Source: Alphaproteobacteria bacterium
GTDB taxonomy: Bacteria; Pseudomonadota; Alphaproteobacteria; RF32; CAG-239
NCBI GenBank assembly: GCA_020025875.1
Contig: JAHHRI010000052.1
Coordinates: forward strand, 1 to 5,122
Direction: 5' to 3'
DNA: 5,122 nucleotides
Part shown: one piece after another, positions 1 through 5,078 of the stretch
How positions within the stretch are numbered: the stretch's first letter is position 1
How the letters are laid out: every line of letters begins with the position of its first letter
Notes under the pieces: generated by a model
The model's input: the letters and a program-made list of their open reading frames with translations, nothing else
Told to the model about the DNA's origin: nothing
The model's database searches: none
Position numbers and translations under genes: made by a program

Positions 1-142
1 AAAGGCGGCGCGCCATCAAGACAAACTTTAAGCCGCTATCTCCCCTTACGAAAGGCCGCGCGCCATCAAGACAAACTTAAGCTGCTATCTCCCCTTACGA
101 AAGGCAGCACGCCATCAAGACAAACTTTAAGCCACTATCTCC
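1..142. repeat. Tandem array of ~50-bp units (about 2.9 copies)
   Basis: Three consecutive units are visible: 1-50, 51-99 and a partial unit 100-142. Each begins aaaggc, continues with a GC-rich patch and gccatcaagacaaact, and ends agcYgctatctcccc(ttacg). The units differ at a few positions, mainly in the GC-rich patch (ggcggcgcgcc, ggccgcgcgcc, ggcagcacgcc) and in agccgct/agctgct/agccact. The second unit is one base shorter. Unit lengths of 50 and 49 are not multiples of three, so the array is not a coding repeat. It touches the window edge and may continue leftward. The spacing has no unique spacers between identical repeats, so it is not a CRISPR array. Function unknown; it lies beyond the terminator of the leftward operon. 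Confidence 0.9.
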
Positions 143-162
143 ACGACCACGGCAAGCCAAAA

Positions 163-195
163 CAAAAAGACACCGGTTTGCCCGATGCCTTTTTG
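163..195 (-). terminator. Intrinsic terminator of the leftward operon
   Basis: Read on the minus strand, this folds into a 14-bp stem (CAAAAAG plus GCATCGG pairing with CCGGTGT plus CTTTTTG) with a 5-nt GCAAA loop, followed by TTTTGG. Two of the pairs are G-U wobbles that work only in minus-strand RNA; on the plus strand they are A-C mismatches. This assigns the terminator to the merR-side transcript. It sits 92 bp past the merR stop. A T-rich run on the plus side (about 199-209) could allow some activity in the other direction too. A weaker 5-bp stem (259-271, CAAGC/GCTTG) lies between it and merR. Confidence 0.8.
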
Positions 196-286
196 CTTAT
201 TTTTTCCCTCTTGATGTTTTATCTGAGGTTATTATACTTTTCTTGCCTCTTACACAAACAAGCCGTGCTTGAGGTTGGAAAACAAC

Positions 287-667
287 TTATTTATCAAGTG
301 TTTCTTGCAATGCGTCCCTAATTTCATGCAGTTCTGCCACAGCTTGATCAAGCAGTGTGTGCTCGTTTGTTTCTTCGGCAAAAAAATCGTCCTGAATGGC
401 CTCTCCCACCAAAGCCTTAATACCGCTGCTGCGAATTTCCTTTTGAGCACCTGCAATCGTCAGTCTTTTGACATATAGCAGATTCTTGATACATTTCAGT
501 ATTTCTACGTCATCCGGTCGGTAATAACGCCGCCCGCCGTTTCTTTTCATTGGTTTCAACTGCGGAAACTTTGTTTCCCAAAAGCGCAGCACATGGGTGC
601 CGACACCGAGTTCCTCGGCAACTTCGGCAATGGTGCGGAATGCGGCTTTTGACTTGTTGACAACCAT
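287..667 (-). CDS. MerR-family transcriptional regulator
   Basis: The 126-residue protein is a small DNA-binding regulator acting in the cytoplasm. Residues 11-30 (RTIAEVAEELGVGTHVLRFW) match the MerR helix-turn-helix that also contains the conserved Arg-Phe/Tyr-Trp-Glu step. GGRRYYRPDDVE (44-55) is the wing, and residues 56-80 complete the winged-helix domain with the usual IKNLLY and TIxGAQKEI helices. The rest (about 95-126) is acidic and heptad-like, suggesting the dimerising coiled coil. There is no effector-binding extension and only one cysteine (Cys59), so metal sensing of the classical MerR type is unlikely. The ATG lies 2 bp past the ihfA stop, so the two are probably co-transcribed and translationally coupled; the Shine-Dalgarno is weak (AATAAGAAATAAGC). 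A MerR protein directly after ihfA is a recurrent alphaproteobacterial arrangement. Its target genes are unknown. Confidence 0.93.
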   Translation of the reverse strand: MVVNKSKAAFRTIAEVAEELGVGTHVLRFWETKFPQLKPMKRNGGRRYYRPDDVEILKCIKNLLYVKRLTIAGAQKEIRSSGIKALVGEAIQDDFFAEETNEHTLLDQAVAELHEIRDALQETLDK

Positions 668-669
668 GC

Positions 670-960
670 TTATTTCTTATTCACGGCTTTGCGCATTGTT
701 TGCGACGGCTTAAAAGAAATGACGCGACGTGAGGAGATCTCGGCTTCCACGCCGGTTTTGGGGTTTCGTCCGATACGAGGTTTTTTATCTCTTAAGGCAA
801 ACGTTCCAAAAGAAGACAACTTAACATCGTTACCGGAAGCCAGTTCATGAACAATTTCCTCCAAAACCATGTCCAAAATTTCACCTGAATCCTTACGCGA
901 CAAGCCTACTTGCTGATAGAGAATTTCGGCAACATCCGCGCGGGTAATTGTTTTCATCAT
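670..960 (-). CDS. ihfA: Integration host factor subunit alpha
   Basis: This is a 96-residue member of the HU/IHF family, the alpha half of the heterodimer that binds the minor groove and bends DNA sharply in recombination, replication and transcription. The sequence shows the N-terminal helices (ITRADVAEILYQQVGLSRKD, 5-24), the KLSSFGTFALRDK saddle (47-59), the RIGRNPKTG tip (62-70) with the intercalating proline at Pro67, and the C-terminal RRVISFKPSQTMR (78-90). The RRVxxFxPSQ ending and the position before merR favour IHF-alpha over HU. The reading frame is open to an ATG at 970-972. The strong GAGGG at 966-970 overlaps that codon and sits 5 nt before ATG 958-960 and 8 nt before ATG 955-957, so one of these two is the true start. 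The gene has its own promoter region between it and fabH. Confidence 0.95.
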   Translation of the reverse strand: MMKTITRADVAEILYQQVGLSRKDSGEILDMVLEEIVHELASGNDVKLSSFGTFALRDKKPRIGRNPKTGVEAEISSRRVISFKPSQTMRKAVNKK

Positions 961-965
961 ATTTT

Positions 966-970
966 CCCTC
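966..970 (-). promoter_or_regulatory. Shine-Dalgarno that fixes the ihfA start
   Basis: On the minus strand GAGGG is followed after 5 nt by ATG ATG AAA. A further in-frame ATG upstream (970-972) lies on top of this ribosome-binding site and has no good site of its own, so the shorter protein is preferred. Confidence 0.7.
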
Positions 971-989
971 ATGTTCTTTTTTTTGTTTC

Positions 990-1018
990 GTTAAAATATT
1001 GGCGCCAATATATCACAA
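990..1018 (-). promoter_or_regulatory. Candidate ihfA-merR promoter with operator in the spacer
   Basis: On the minus strand TTGTGA (1013-1018) could be the -35 and TTTAAC (990-995) the -10, separated by 17 bp. The -10 is poor by sigma-70 standards. The spacer (996-1012) is almost exactly filled by a perfect 16-bp palindrome, so a protein bound there would compete with or remodel RNA polymerase. The start would fall near 983, leaving a leader of a little over 20 nt before ATG 960. An alternative -10, TATAAT on the minus strand at 1047-1052, lies further upstream with only a weak -35 inside the end of fabH. Confidence 0.35.
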
Positions 1019-1038
1019 AATATTTTAGCACCAATATA
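993..1038. promoter_or_regulatory. Palindromic operator-like site and degenerate second copy
   Basis: ATATTGGCGCCAATAT at 996-1011 is a perfect inverted repeat of 16 bp. A related element follows: aaaatattggcgccaatata (993-1012) resembles 1017-1038, where aaaatatt is followed by ttagcaccaatata. The right half-sites (gcgccaatata at 1002-1012, gcaccaatata at 1028-1038) are 26 bp apart. The pair fills most of the fabH-ihfA gap. Two tandem copies of a palindrome in a promoter region are typical of a dimeric repressor or activator site. The cognate protein is unknown; the MerR protein of the same operon, or IHF itself, would be autoregulation candidates. Confidence 0.55.
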
Positions 1039-1057
1039 CAATTCTATTATAAACAGT

Positions 1058-2038
1058 TTAAATACGGATCACCATTCCGCCCCAGGTAAACCCGGCACCC
1101 ATGGCGCTGATGGCAATCAGATCACCTTTTTTGAATTTGCCGGCGGCAAAAGACTCTGCCATTGCCAGCGGAATGGAAGCTGCTGATGTGTTGCCGTGAT
1201 GATCAACCGTCACGACCACCTTATCCATGCTGATTTCCAATTTTTTGGCAACAGAATCGATAATCCGCAGGTTTGCCTGATGAGGAACATACCAATCGAC
1301 TTCGCTCATATCCACTCCTGCCATTTTCAGACTTTCTTCCACGCCCTGAACCAAACTTGGGATTGCTACCTTAAAAACTTCCTTGCCGTCCATATGAATG
1401 AAACCGGCTTGCTGATTGCAGGAGACACCCCCGTCTGAACAGAGATGTTCATATTGGCTGCCGTCGGCATAAATCTTGGTGGACAAAATGCCCCGATCAA
1501 GACTGTCGCCGTTTCCTTCCGCTGCGCGAAATATGGCAGCGCCGGCGCCGTCACCGAACAAAACACAAGTATTGCGGTCTGTCCAGTCGGTAATTTTTGA
1601 AAGCGTTTCTGCTCCGATAACCAGAGCGGTTTTGACCTGCCCCAAACGAATCATGTTGTCGGCAATTTGTGAGGCATATACAAATCCGGAACACGCGGCA
1701 TTAACATCCATTGCCGGCGTGCCGGGGGTTAGCCCCAAACGTTTTGCCAATTTGGCAGCCGTGGCAGGGAATGTGTTGTCCGGAGTGATGGTAGCCACAA
1801 TCACAAAATCGATTTCCCGATTGTCAATACCTGCGTTTTTAATTGCCATCAGCGCTGCTTCATACGACAGATCGGAGGTTGTTTCTTTTTCTGCGGCAAT
1901 ATGGCGGCTTCTTATGCCGGTGCGGGTACTGATCCACTCGTCGTTGGTTTCTACCATCTTCGACAGATCGTCGTTCGTAAGTATTTTGGCCGGAAGCTTA
2001 TATCCCGTACCAATTAATTGAGATCGAATGACCGTCAT
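1058..2038 (-). CDS. fabH: Beta-ketoacyl-ACP synthase III
   Basis: The 326-residue cytoplasmic thiolase-fold enzyme condenses acetyl-CoA (or another short acyl-CoA) with malonyl-ACP to start type II fatty acid synthesis. The Cys-His-Asn triad is intact: Cys116 in DVNAACSGF, His253 in VPHQAN and Asn283 in HHGNTSAAS. Other hallmarks are TNDEWISTRTGIRSRH (31-46), the FGDGAGAA turn (161-168) and the C-terminal GAGFTWGG (315-321). Length and motif spacing are normal for the family. The ATG overlaps the plsX stop in an ATGA, and an AAGGA lies 8 nt upstream inside plsX, so the two genes are translationally coupled. The gene ends 97 bp before the ihfA start. Whether it prefers straight or branched primers cannot be read with confidence. 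Confidence 0.97.
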   Translation of the reverse strand: MTVIRSQLIGTGYKLPAKILTNDDLSKMVETNDEWISTRTGIRSRHIAAEKETTSDLSYEAALMAIKNAGIDNREIDFVIVATITPDNTFPATAAKLAKRLGLTPGTPAMDVNAACSGFVYASQIADNMIRLGQVKTALVIGAETLSKITDWTDRNTCVLFGDGAGAAIFRAAEGNGDSLDRGILSTKIYADGSQYEHLCSDGGVSCNQQAGFIHMDGKEVFKVAIPSLVQGVEESLKMAGVDMSEVDWYVPHQANLRIIDSVAKKLEISMDKVVVTVDHHGNTSAASIPLAMAESFAAGKFKKGDLIAISAMGAGFTWGGMVIRI

Positions 2039-3090
2039 ACATAGTATCCTTCATAAATGCTTTCTTGATTTAATTCGTCCAAATCAATTTTTTCAATTTC
2101 TTTTCTGATCGTTGCCACAAAATCCTGACGCACCAGCTTGGCGGCATTTTCAACCGCGACAGCATAGCCGACGGCATCGGTACCGCCATGGCTTTTAACC
2201 GTCAGCCCGTTTAGCCCGATCAACATAGCACCGTTGTACAAACGGGGATCCATACTCTTTTTGATTTTATAAATGACACCAAGCATAAACGGCAGCCCGA
2301 TTTTTGCAAAAATCGAACGTTTAATCACCTTTTTAATCAGACGGACAACCAAACGTGCCGTGCCTTCGGTTGTTTTCAGCGCCACGTTTCCGGTAAAACC
2401 GTCGGCGACAATAACGTCTGCAACGCCATTGGCAATTTCGTGCGGTTCGATATAGCCGGTATAATTGATGTCTATTTGCGAATTATGAAGCATACGCGAG
2501 GCCTGGCGAATTTCTTCTTTGCCCTTCATGGCTTCTGCGCCAATGTTCAGCAGCGCCACTTTGGGCTTTGGCAAATCTAATGCATGTTTGGCAAAGACGT
2601 TACCCATAATGGCAAATTCTGCCAAATTGATGGCATCACATTCGGTATTGGCACCAAGATCGAGCATAACATAGCGACCGTTTAAATGCGGCATCATGGT
2701 AACAATCGCCGGACGATGGATTTTCTGCATGGTTTTCAAAACCATTTTGGAAATAGCCATTAACGCACCGGTGTTGCCGGCAGAAACGATTGCTTGAGCG
2801 CGACCGGAGCGAACGGCATCAATCGCCATATACATACTGGTGTTGCGGTTACGAATCACCTGAGAAGGTTTATCTTCGTTTTTGACTCGTTCTGCGGTAT
2901 GGCAAACTTTGCATACCTTTGTCAGCTTGGGATACTGCTTGAGCAGCGGCATAATTTTAGCCTCGTCCCCAAACAAGAGAAAACGAGCGTCAGAATTCCT
3001 TTTAGCGGCAATATTTAGCCCCTCAATGACGACTCGAGGGGAATTATCTCCCCCCATCGCATCAATAGATATAACCAGATTATCAGACAA
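2035..3090 (-). CDS. plsX: Phosphate acyltransferase PlsX (TTG start)
   Basis: The 351-residue protein converts acyl-ACP and phosphate to acyl-phosphate, the acyl donor used by PlsY to begin phosphatidic acid synthesis; it works at the cytoplasmic face of the membrane. Family motifs run in order: IDAMGGD (9-15), VSAGNTGAL (102-110), LDLGANTECD (143-152), LLNIG (180-184), VADGFTGNVALKT (228-240) and SHGGTDAVG (300-308). A basic, hydrophobic stretch at about 248-278 is where the family has its membrane-contacting helices. The first codon is TTG, not ATG: GGAG lies 7 nt before it, no in-frame ATG exists between the rpmF stop and this point, and the next ATG (codon 12) would destroy the DAMGGD motif. 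It follows rpmF by 35 bp and overlaps fabH by 4 bp. Confidence 0.96.
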   Translation of the reverse strand: MSDNLVISIDAMGGDNSPRVVIEGLNIAAKRNSDARFLLFGDEAKIMPLLKQYPKLTKVCKVCHTAERVKNEDKPSQVIRNRNTSMYMAIDAVRSGRAQAIVSAGNTGALMAISKMVLKTMQKIHRPAIVTMMPHLNGRYVMLDLGANTECDAINLAEFAIMGNVFAKHALDLPKPKVALLNIGAEAMKGKEEIRQASRMLHNSQIDINYTGYIEPHEIANGVADVIVADGFTGNVALKTTEGTARLVVRLIKKVIKRSIFAKIGLPFMLGVIYKIKKSMDPRLYNGAMLIGLNGLTVKSHGGTDAVGYAVAVENAAKLVRQDFVATIRKEIEKIDLDELNQESIYEGYYV

Positions 3091-3125
3091 AAGTGTGCTC
3101 CATCCAGTTCTATGACAGTTATAAT

Positions 3126-3311
3126 TTATTCGGCTGCTTTCTTAGCAACGACTTCGCGTTTGTCGTATTGACCACAAGACGGACAAACGTTATGAGGTCT
3201 TTTCAACTCACCGCAGTTGGGGCATTCATGATAAGCATTTGCACCCAATGCATCGTGCGAACGGCGCATATCGCGACGAGATTTTGAAGTTTTATGTTTT
3301 GGTGTTGCCAT
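3126..3311 (-). CDS. rpmF: 50S ribosomal protein L32
   Basis: A 61-residue basic protein of the large ribosomal subunit. The N-terminus MATPKHKTSKSRRDMRRSHD is the usual arginine- and lysine-rich rRNA-binding tail. It is followed by a zinc ribbon with all four cysteines present: Cys30 and Cys33 (CPNCG), Cys43 and Cys46 (CPSCG). The zinc-dependent form is therefore encoded here, and no cysteine-free paralogue is in the window. The Shine-Dalgarno is weak (AAGAATAAG just before ATG). It lies between yceD and plsX, the classical position that links ribosome and lipid synthesis genes. Confidence 0.97.
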   Translation of the reverse strand: MATPKHKTSKSRRDMRRSHDALGANAYHECPNCGELKRPHNVCPSCGQYDKREVVAKKAAE

Positions 3312-3362
3312 TTTCTTATTCTTTTCAAAAAAACATTGTTATCACAAAAAATTTCAGGAAAA

Positions 3363-3414
3363 GCAATACTACATTTTTTTACAAATTGCAACTTATTTCG
3401 CATATTCCCGAAAT
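3363..3414 (-). promoter_or_regulatory. Candidate rpmF promoter with upstream inverted repeat
   Basis: The 152-bp yceD-rpmF gap (3312-3463) is very AT-rich and holds no gene. On the minus strand TTGCAA (3386-3391) and TATTGC (3363-3368) are 17 bp apart and would start transcription about 45 nt before rpmF. The -10 is weak. Immediately upstream is a perfect 6-bp inverted repeat, ATTTCG/CGAAAT (3395-3400 and 3409-3414) with an 8-nt loop and no T-tract, so it looks more like an operator or processing site than a terminator. The operon may thus have an internal start here. Confidence 0.3.
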
Positions 3415-3463
3415 GGTTAATCGTCTTTTACTCAACTTTTTCGCATTTGGCAAGCATAATTTT

Positions 3464-3982
3464 TTATTTCTTCAGTTTTGCCAACACATCAAAAGGATTA
3501 TTTTTTGCTTCCGAGTGATCGTCAAATTCCTGCTCAAAGACAAAAACTTCTCCCGGACGACGCGGATAATCATCCAAACGCAACGCTATTTGCTCTATCA
3601 CAATGTCAACCAAATCGATCTGACCGCCGACGACCACATCCGGCAGCTCCGCCGTCCACTCCGCCCTTTCCTCTCGCTGGCTGTCGTAGGTGGCTGCCGT
3701 ATCAAAACGAAGGGAAAAGTCAAAATCGTAATCTTGCGCAAACAATTCCAGCGAAACCACACTCTCCAACTCCAACCGTGCGGAAACATGACCGCTGAGC
3801 TCAAGCAAATTGTCCGCATGATGATTTTTCAGCCGAATATCGGCATCCAGCCGTTTGACAGCGACAACCTGAAGCACTTCCGCCAGATAAAGCAGATCGT
3901 TTTTTTCTGCCCGCAAGTGATAATGTTGATCTGTTTGCGGCAGTTCGGCAACAATCAACGGATATGAAAATTTTTTTTGCAT
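3464..3982 (-). CDS. yceD: YceD/DUF177 family protein
   Basis: A 172-residue cytoplasmic protein of the DUF177 family. Homologues in bacteria and plants have been linked to 23S rRNA accumulation and ribosome assembly, which fits its place next to rpmF; the biochemical role is not settled. Recognisable parts are the beta-rich middle (LLELSGHVSARLELESVVSL, 59-78), GGQIDLVDIVIEQIALRLDDYPRRPG (119-144), where the block after QIDL is the most typical of the family, and the C-terminal NNPFDVLAKLKK (161-172). The cysteine usually present before the VxLE segment is a serine here (Ser74). The frame is open further upstream, but GAGGAA lies 8 nt before the ATG at 3980-3982, and the ATG five codons earlier overlaps that site, so the shorter form is chosen. 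It heads the leftward operon, divergent from bamE. Confidence 0.92.
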   Translation of the reverse strand: MQKKFSYPLIVAELPQTDQHYHLRAEKNDLLYLAEVLQVVAVKRLDADIRLKNHHADNLLELSGHVSARLELESVVSLELFAQDYDFDFSLRFDTAATYDSQREERAEWTAELPDVVVGGQIDLVDIVIEQIALRLDDYPRRPGEVFVFEQEFDDHSEAKNNPFDVLAKLKK

Positions 3983-4005
3983 AAATATATTCCTCATGTT
4001 ATATA
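3977..4005 (+). promoter_or_regulatory. Candidate bamE promoter
   Basis: TTGCAT (3977-3982) and TATATA (4000-4005) are 17 bp apart and would start transcription near 4012, giving a leader of about 30 nt. A perfect TATAAT at 4025-4030 is also present, but it would start transcription inside the bamE Shine-Dalgarno and lacks a matching -35, so it is the weaker choice. Confidence 0.35.
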
Positions 4006-4025
4006 TGTCTGACAAATTGGAATCT

Positions 4026-4054
4026 ATAATGATGAGGATACATGATGATGTCAA
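4026..4054 (-). promoter_or_regulatory. Candidate promoter of the yceD operon
   Basis: On the minus strand a consensus TTGACA (4049-4054) is followed after 17 bp by CATTAT (4026-4031). Transcription would begin near 4019, about 37 nt before the yceD ATG. The -35 box lies inside the first codons of bamE, so the two divergent units overlap. Confidence 0.5.
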
Positions 4055-4509
4055 CTAACAAAATCTTTTTTTTAAGCATGATTCTGTTTGGGCTTTCCGC
4101 CTGTGCCAAAGACACATTCATCACCTATACCGGCAATATGCCGTCCGAAGAAAAAATTGAACGTCTGGCGCCGGGGATGAACAGAGAACAGGTGCGCGAA
4201 CTTTTGGGTTCACCTTCTTCCGTCGTTTCGCTTGACCGCGACACATGGATCTATATGTCGGCAGAAATCGAGCAGATCGCTTTCATGCGTCCGGAAGAAA
4301 CCAAACGTCGCCTGCTGGTTGTTAAGTTCAACGATCTCGGCAAGGTTGCAGACATCAAACATATCGACAAATCGAAAGGGCGGGAAATTCTTCCGAGTGA
4401 GCAAAAGACCTCCGCTCCCGAACAGGAACAGGGCTTTTTCCGCAAATACTTCGGCGGCGTGGGGCAAATCACTCCGTTTGGCGGTCCCTCTAACATTGAC
4501 GAACAATAA
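4045..4509 (+). CDS. bamE: Outer membrane protein assembly factor BamE (SmpA/OmlA lipoprotein)
   Basis: A 154-residue outer-membrane lipoprotein of the BAM complex, which folds beta-barrel proteins into the outer membrane; BamE supports BamD and BamA. A basic start, a hydrophobic core (about 8-16) and a lipobox LSAC give lipidation at Cys20; the next residue is Ala rather than Asp, consistent with transfer to the outer membrane. The SmpA/OmlA domain follows: LAPGMNREQVRELLGSPSSV (41-60), DTWIY (66-70) and RRLLVVKFNDLGKVADI (88-104). The tail contains GREILPS and a glycine-rich FGGVGQITPFGG (136-147), as in alphaproteobacterial members. Three ATGs stand in a row (4042, 4045, 4048). GAGGA at 4034-4038 is 3, 6 and 9 nt from them, so the second or third is likelier than the first. 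Confidence 0.93.
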   Translation: MMSTNKIFFLSMILFGLSACAKDTFITYTGNMPSEEKIERLAPGMNREQVRELLGSPSSVVSLDRDTWIYMSAEIEQIAFMRPEETKRRLLVVKFNDLGKVADIKHIDKSKGREILPSEQKTSAPEQEQGFFRKYFGGVGQITPFGGPSNIDEQ

Positions 4510-4513
4510 AAAA

Positions 4514-4533
4514 TTCCCGAACCATTTTGGGAA
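4514..4533 (+). terminator. Terminator of bamE, possibly bidirectional
   Basis: TTCCCGAA pairs with TTTTGGGAA through an 8-bp stem containing one G-U pair and a 4-nt loop (CCAT), 4 bp past the bamE stop. It is followed by ccttttag on the plus strand. On the minus strand the stem is followed by six T (4508-4513), so it could also stop transcription entering from the right. Confidence 0.65.
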
Positions 4534-4574
4534 CCTTTTAGCCGCTGATTTTCGGAAACTTTTTAGCTGCTGAT
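4530..4574 (+). repeat. Two short direct repeats (~21 bp)
   Basis: GGAACCTTTTAGCCGCTGAT (4530-4549) is repeated as GGAAACTTTTT followed by AGCTGCTGAT (4554-4574), with one indel and two substitutions. The first copy begins inside the 3' arm of the bamE terminator. The core resembles the aaactttaagccgctat part of the array at the left edge of the window. Confidence 0.6.
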
Positions 4575-4756
4575 GCCTTTTTTGCCGTTGTGCGCCGGAT
4601 GACCTTTGCCGATGCCAATCACCCTTGCAGGCAGACGGACAATCGGACTTGCGAAGCCGACAGAAATATCGTGCCGACACTTTTTTCTATCAGCCGCAAA
4701 ATCCAGAGGCTTCTTGCTGAACACCGTCAGACGCTGTTTTTAGGCTGGCATTACTT
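4575..4756. other. Intergenic stretch with no recognised gene
   Basis: Open frames here are short, have no convincing ribosome-binding site and show no family motif on either strand. A T-rich run (4577-4583) follows the short repeats. No tRNA-like fold is apparent. Confidence 0.5.
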
Positions 4757-4901
4757 GTCTTTCGCTATGGGGCGGGAGCTGTTAAACACCCCCTTCGTTT
4801 GAGAAGGGCTGCCGTTGCGGGCGCGTCCTTCATCTTTGGCATTTTGCTTGTCTCCCCGCATTAGGAGCGGACTTGGCAACACTTTTCCTCTCCGCCATGC
4901 G
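4757..4901. repeat. Long direct repeat, copy A (145 bp)
   Basis: The copy runs from gtctttcgct to gccatgcg and recurs 153 bp downstream with few substitutions and one 9-bp length difference. It contains a hairpin CCCTTC/GAAGGG with loop GTTTGA (4791-4808). Near 4852-4870 there is an extra segment (ttaggagcg or equivalent) that adds CTCC/GGAG pairing absent from copy B. The open frames crossing it are not credible genes: they reproduce the repeat itself and lack family motifs. Confidence 0.9.
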
Positions 4902-4909
4902 CCGTTGCG

Positions 4910-5045
4910 GTCTTTCGCTGTGGGGCGGGAGCTGTTAAACACCCCCTTCGTTTGAGAGGGGCTGCCGTTGCGGGCGTGTCCTTCATCTTTGGCATTTTGC
5001 TTGTCTCCCAGCAGGCTTGGCAACACTTTTCCTCTCCGCCATGCG
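4910..5045. repeat. Long direct repeat, copy B (136 bp)
   Basis: The second copy of the unit at 4757-4901. Differences include a/g near the start, gaaggg to gagggg, gcgcg to gcgtg, and the missing 9 bp. The gaaggg to gagggg change keeps the plus-strand hairpin (CCCTTC with GAGGGG) through a G-U pair. The 8 bp between copies (ccgttgcg) also occur inside each unit. Confidence 0.9.
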
Positions 5046-5053
5046 TCTCTTCC

Positions 5054-5078
5054 GAACCATGTGCCGGCTCCGTGGTTC
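5054..5078 (+). other. Hairpin near the right edge, possible weak terminator
   Basis: GAACCATG pairs with CGTGGTTC through 8 bp (one U-G pair) around a 9-nt loop containing GCCGGC, followed by tttcat. The T-tract is short, so termination is uncertain; it could belong to the adjacent repeat or to a gene beyond the window. Bases 5079-5122 show nothing further. Confidence 0.35.

Noticed and set aside
1..142. A CRISPR array
   Set aside because: The units are directly adjacent and similar along their whole length; there are no unique spacers and no cas genes.
1011..1023. An IHF binding site (WATCAANNNNTTR) ahead of ihfA
   Set aside because: The sequence tatcacaaaatat deviates at several consensus positions, so autoregulation by IHF is not supported by this match.
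1476..2021. A 181-codon plus-strand frame inside fabH
   Set aside because: It lies antisense to a complete FabH with an intact catalytic triad and has no family features.
3340..3352. Resemblance of ttgtgataacaat (minus strand) to part of the lac operator
   Set aside because: The match is partial and asymmetric, and no LacI-type gene is nearby.
3239..3967. A 242-codon plus-strand frame antisense to yceD and rpmF
   Set aside because: It spans two well-supported minus-strand genes and an AT-rich gap; its sequence looks like an antisense translation, with no recognisable domain.
4210..4680. A 156-codon minus-strand frame antisense to bamE
   Set aside because: Most of it mirrors bamE, whose lipobox and SmpA domain are clear; the composition is that of a shadow frame.
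4590..4802. A 70-codon plus-strand frame after bamE
   Set aside because: It has no good ribosome-binding site and no recognisable motif, and it runs into the long repeat.
4751..5026. A 91-codon minus-strand open frame with an internal repeat (GSPSQTKGVFNSSRP twice)
   Set aside because: It only translates the long direct repeats, lacks a ribosome-binding site and matches no family; a repeat-derived open frame is the better explanation.
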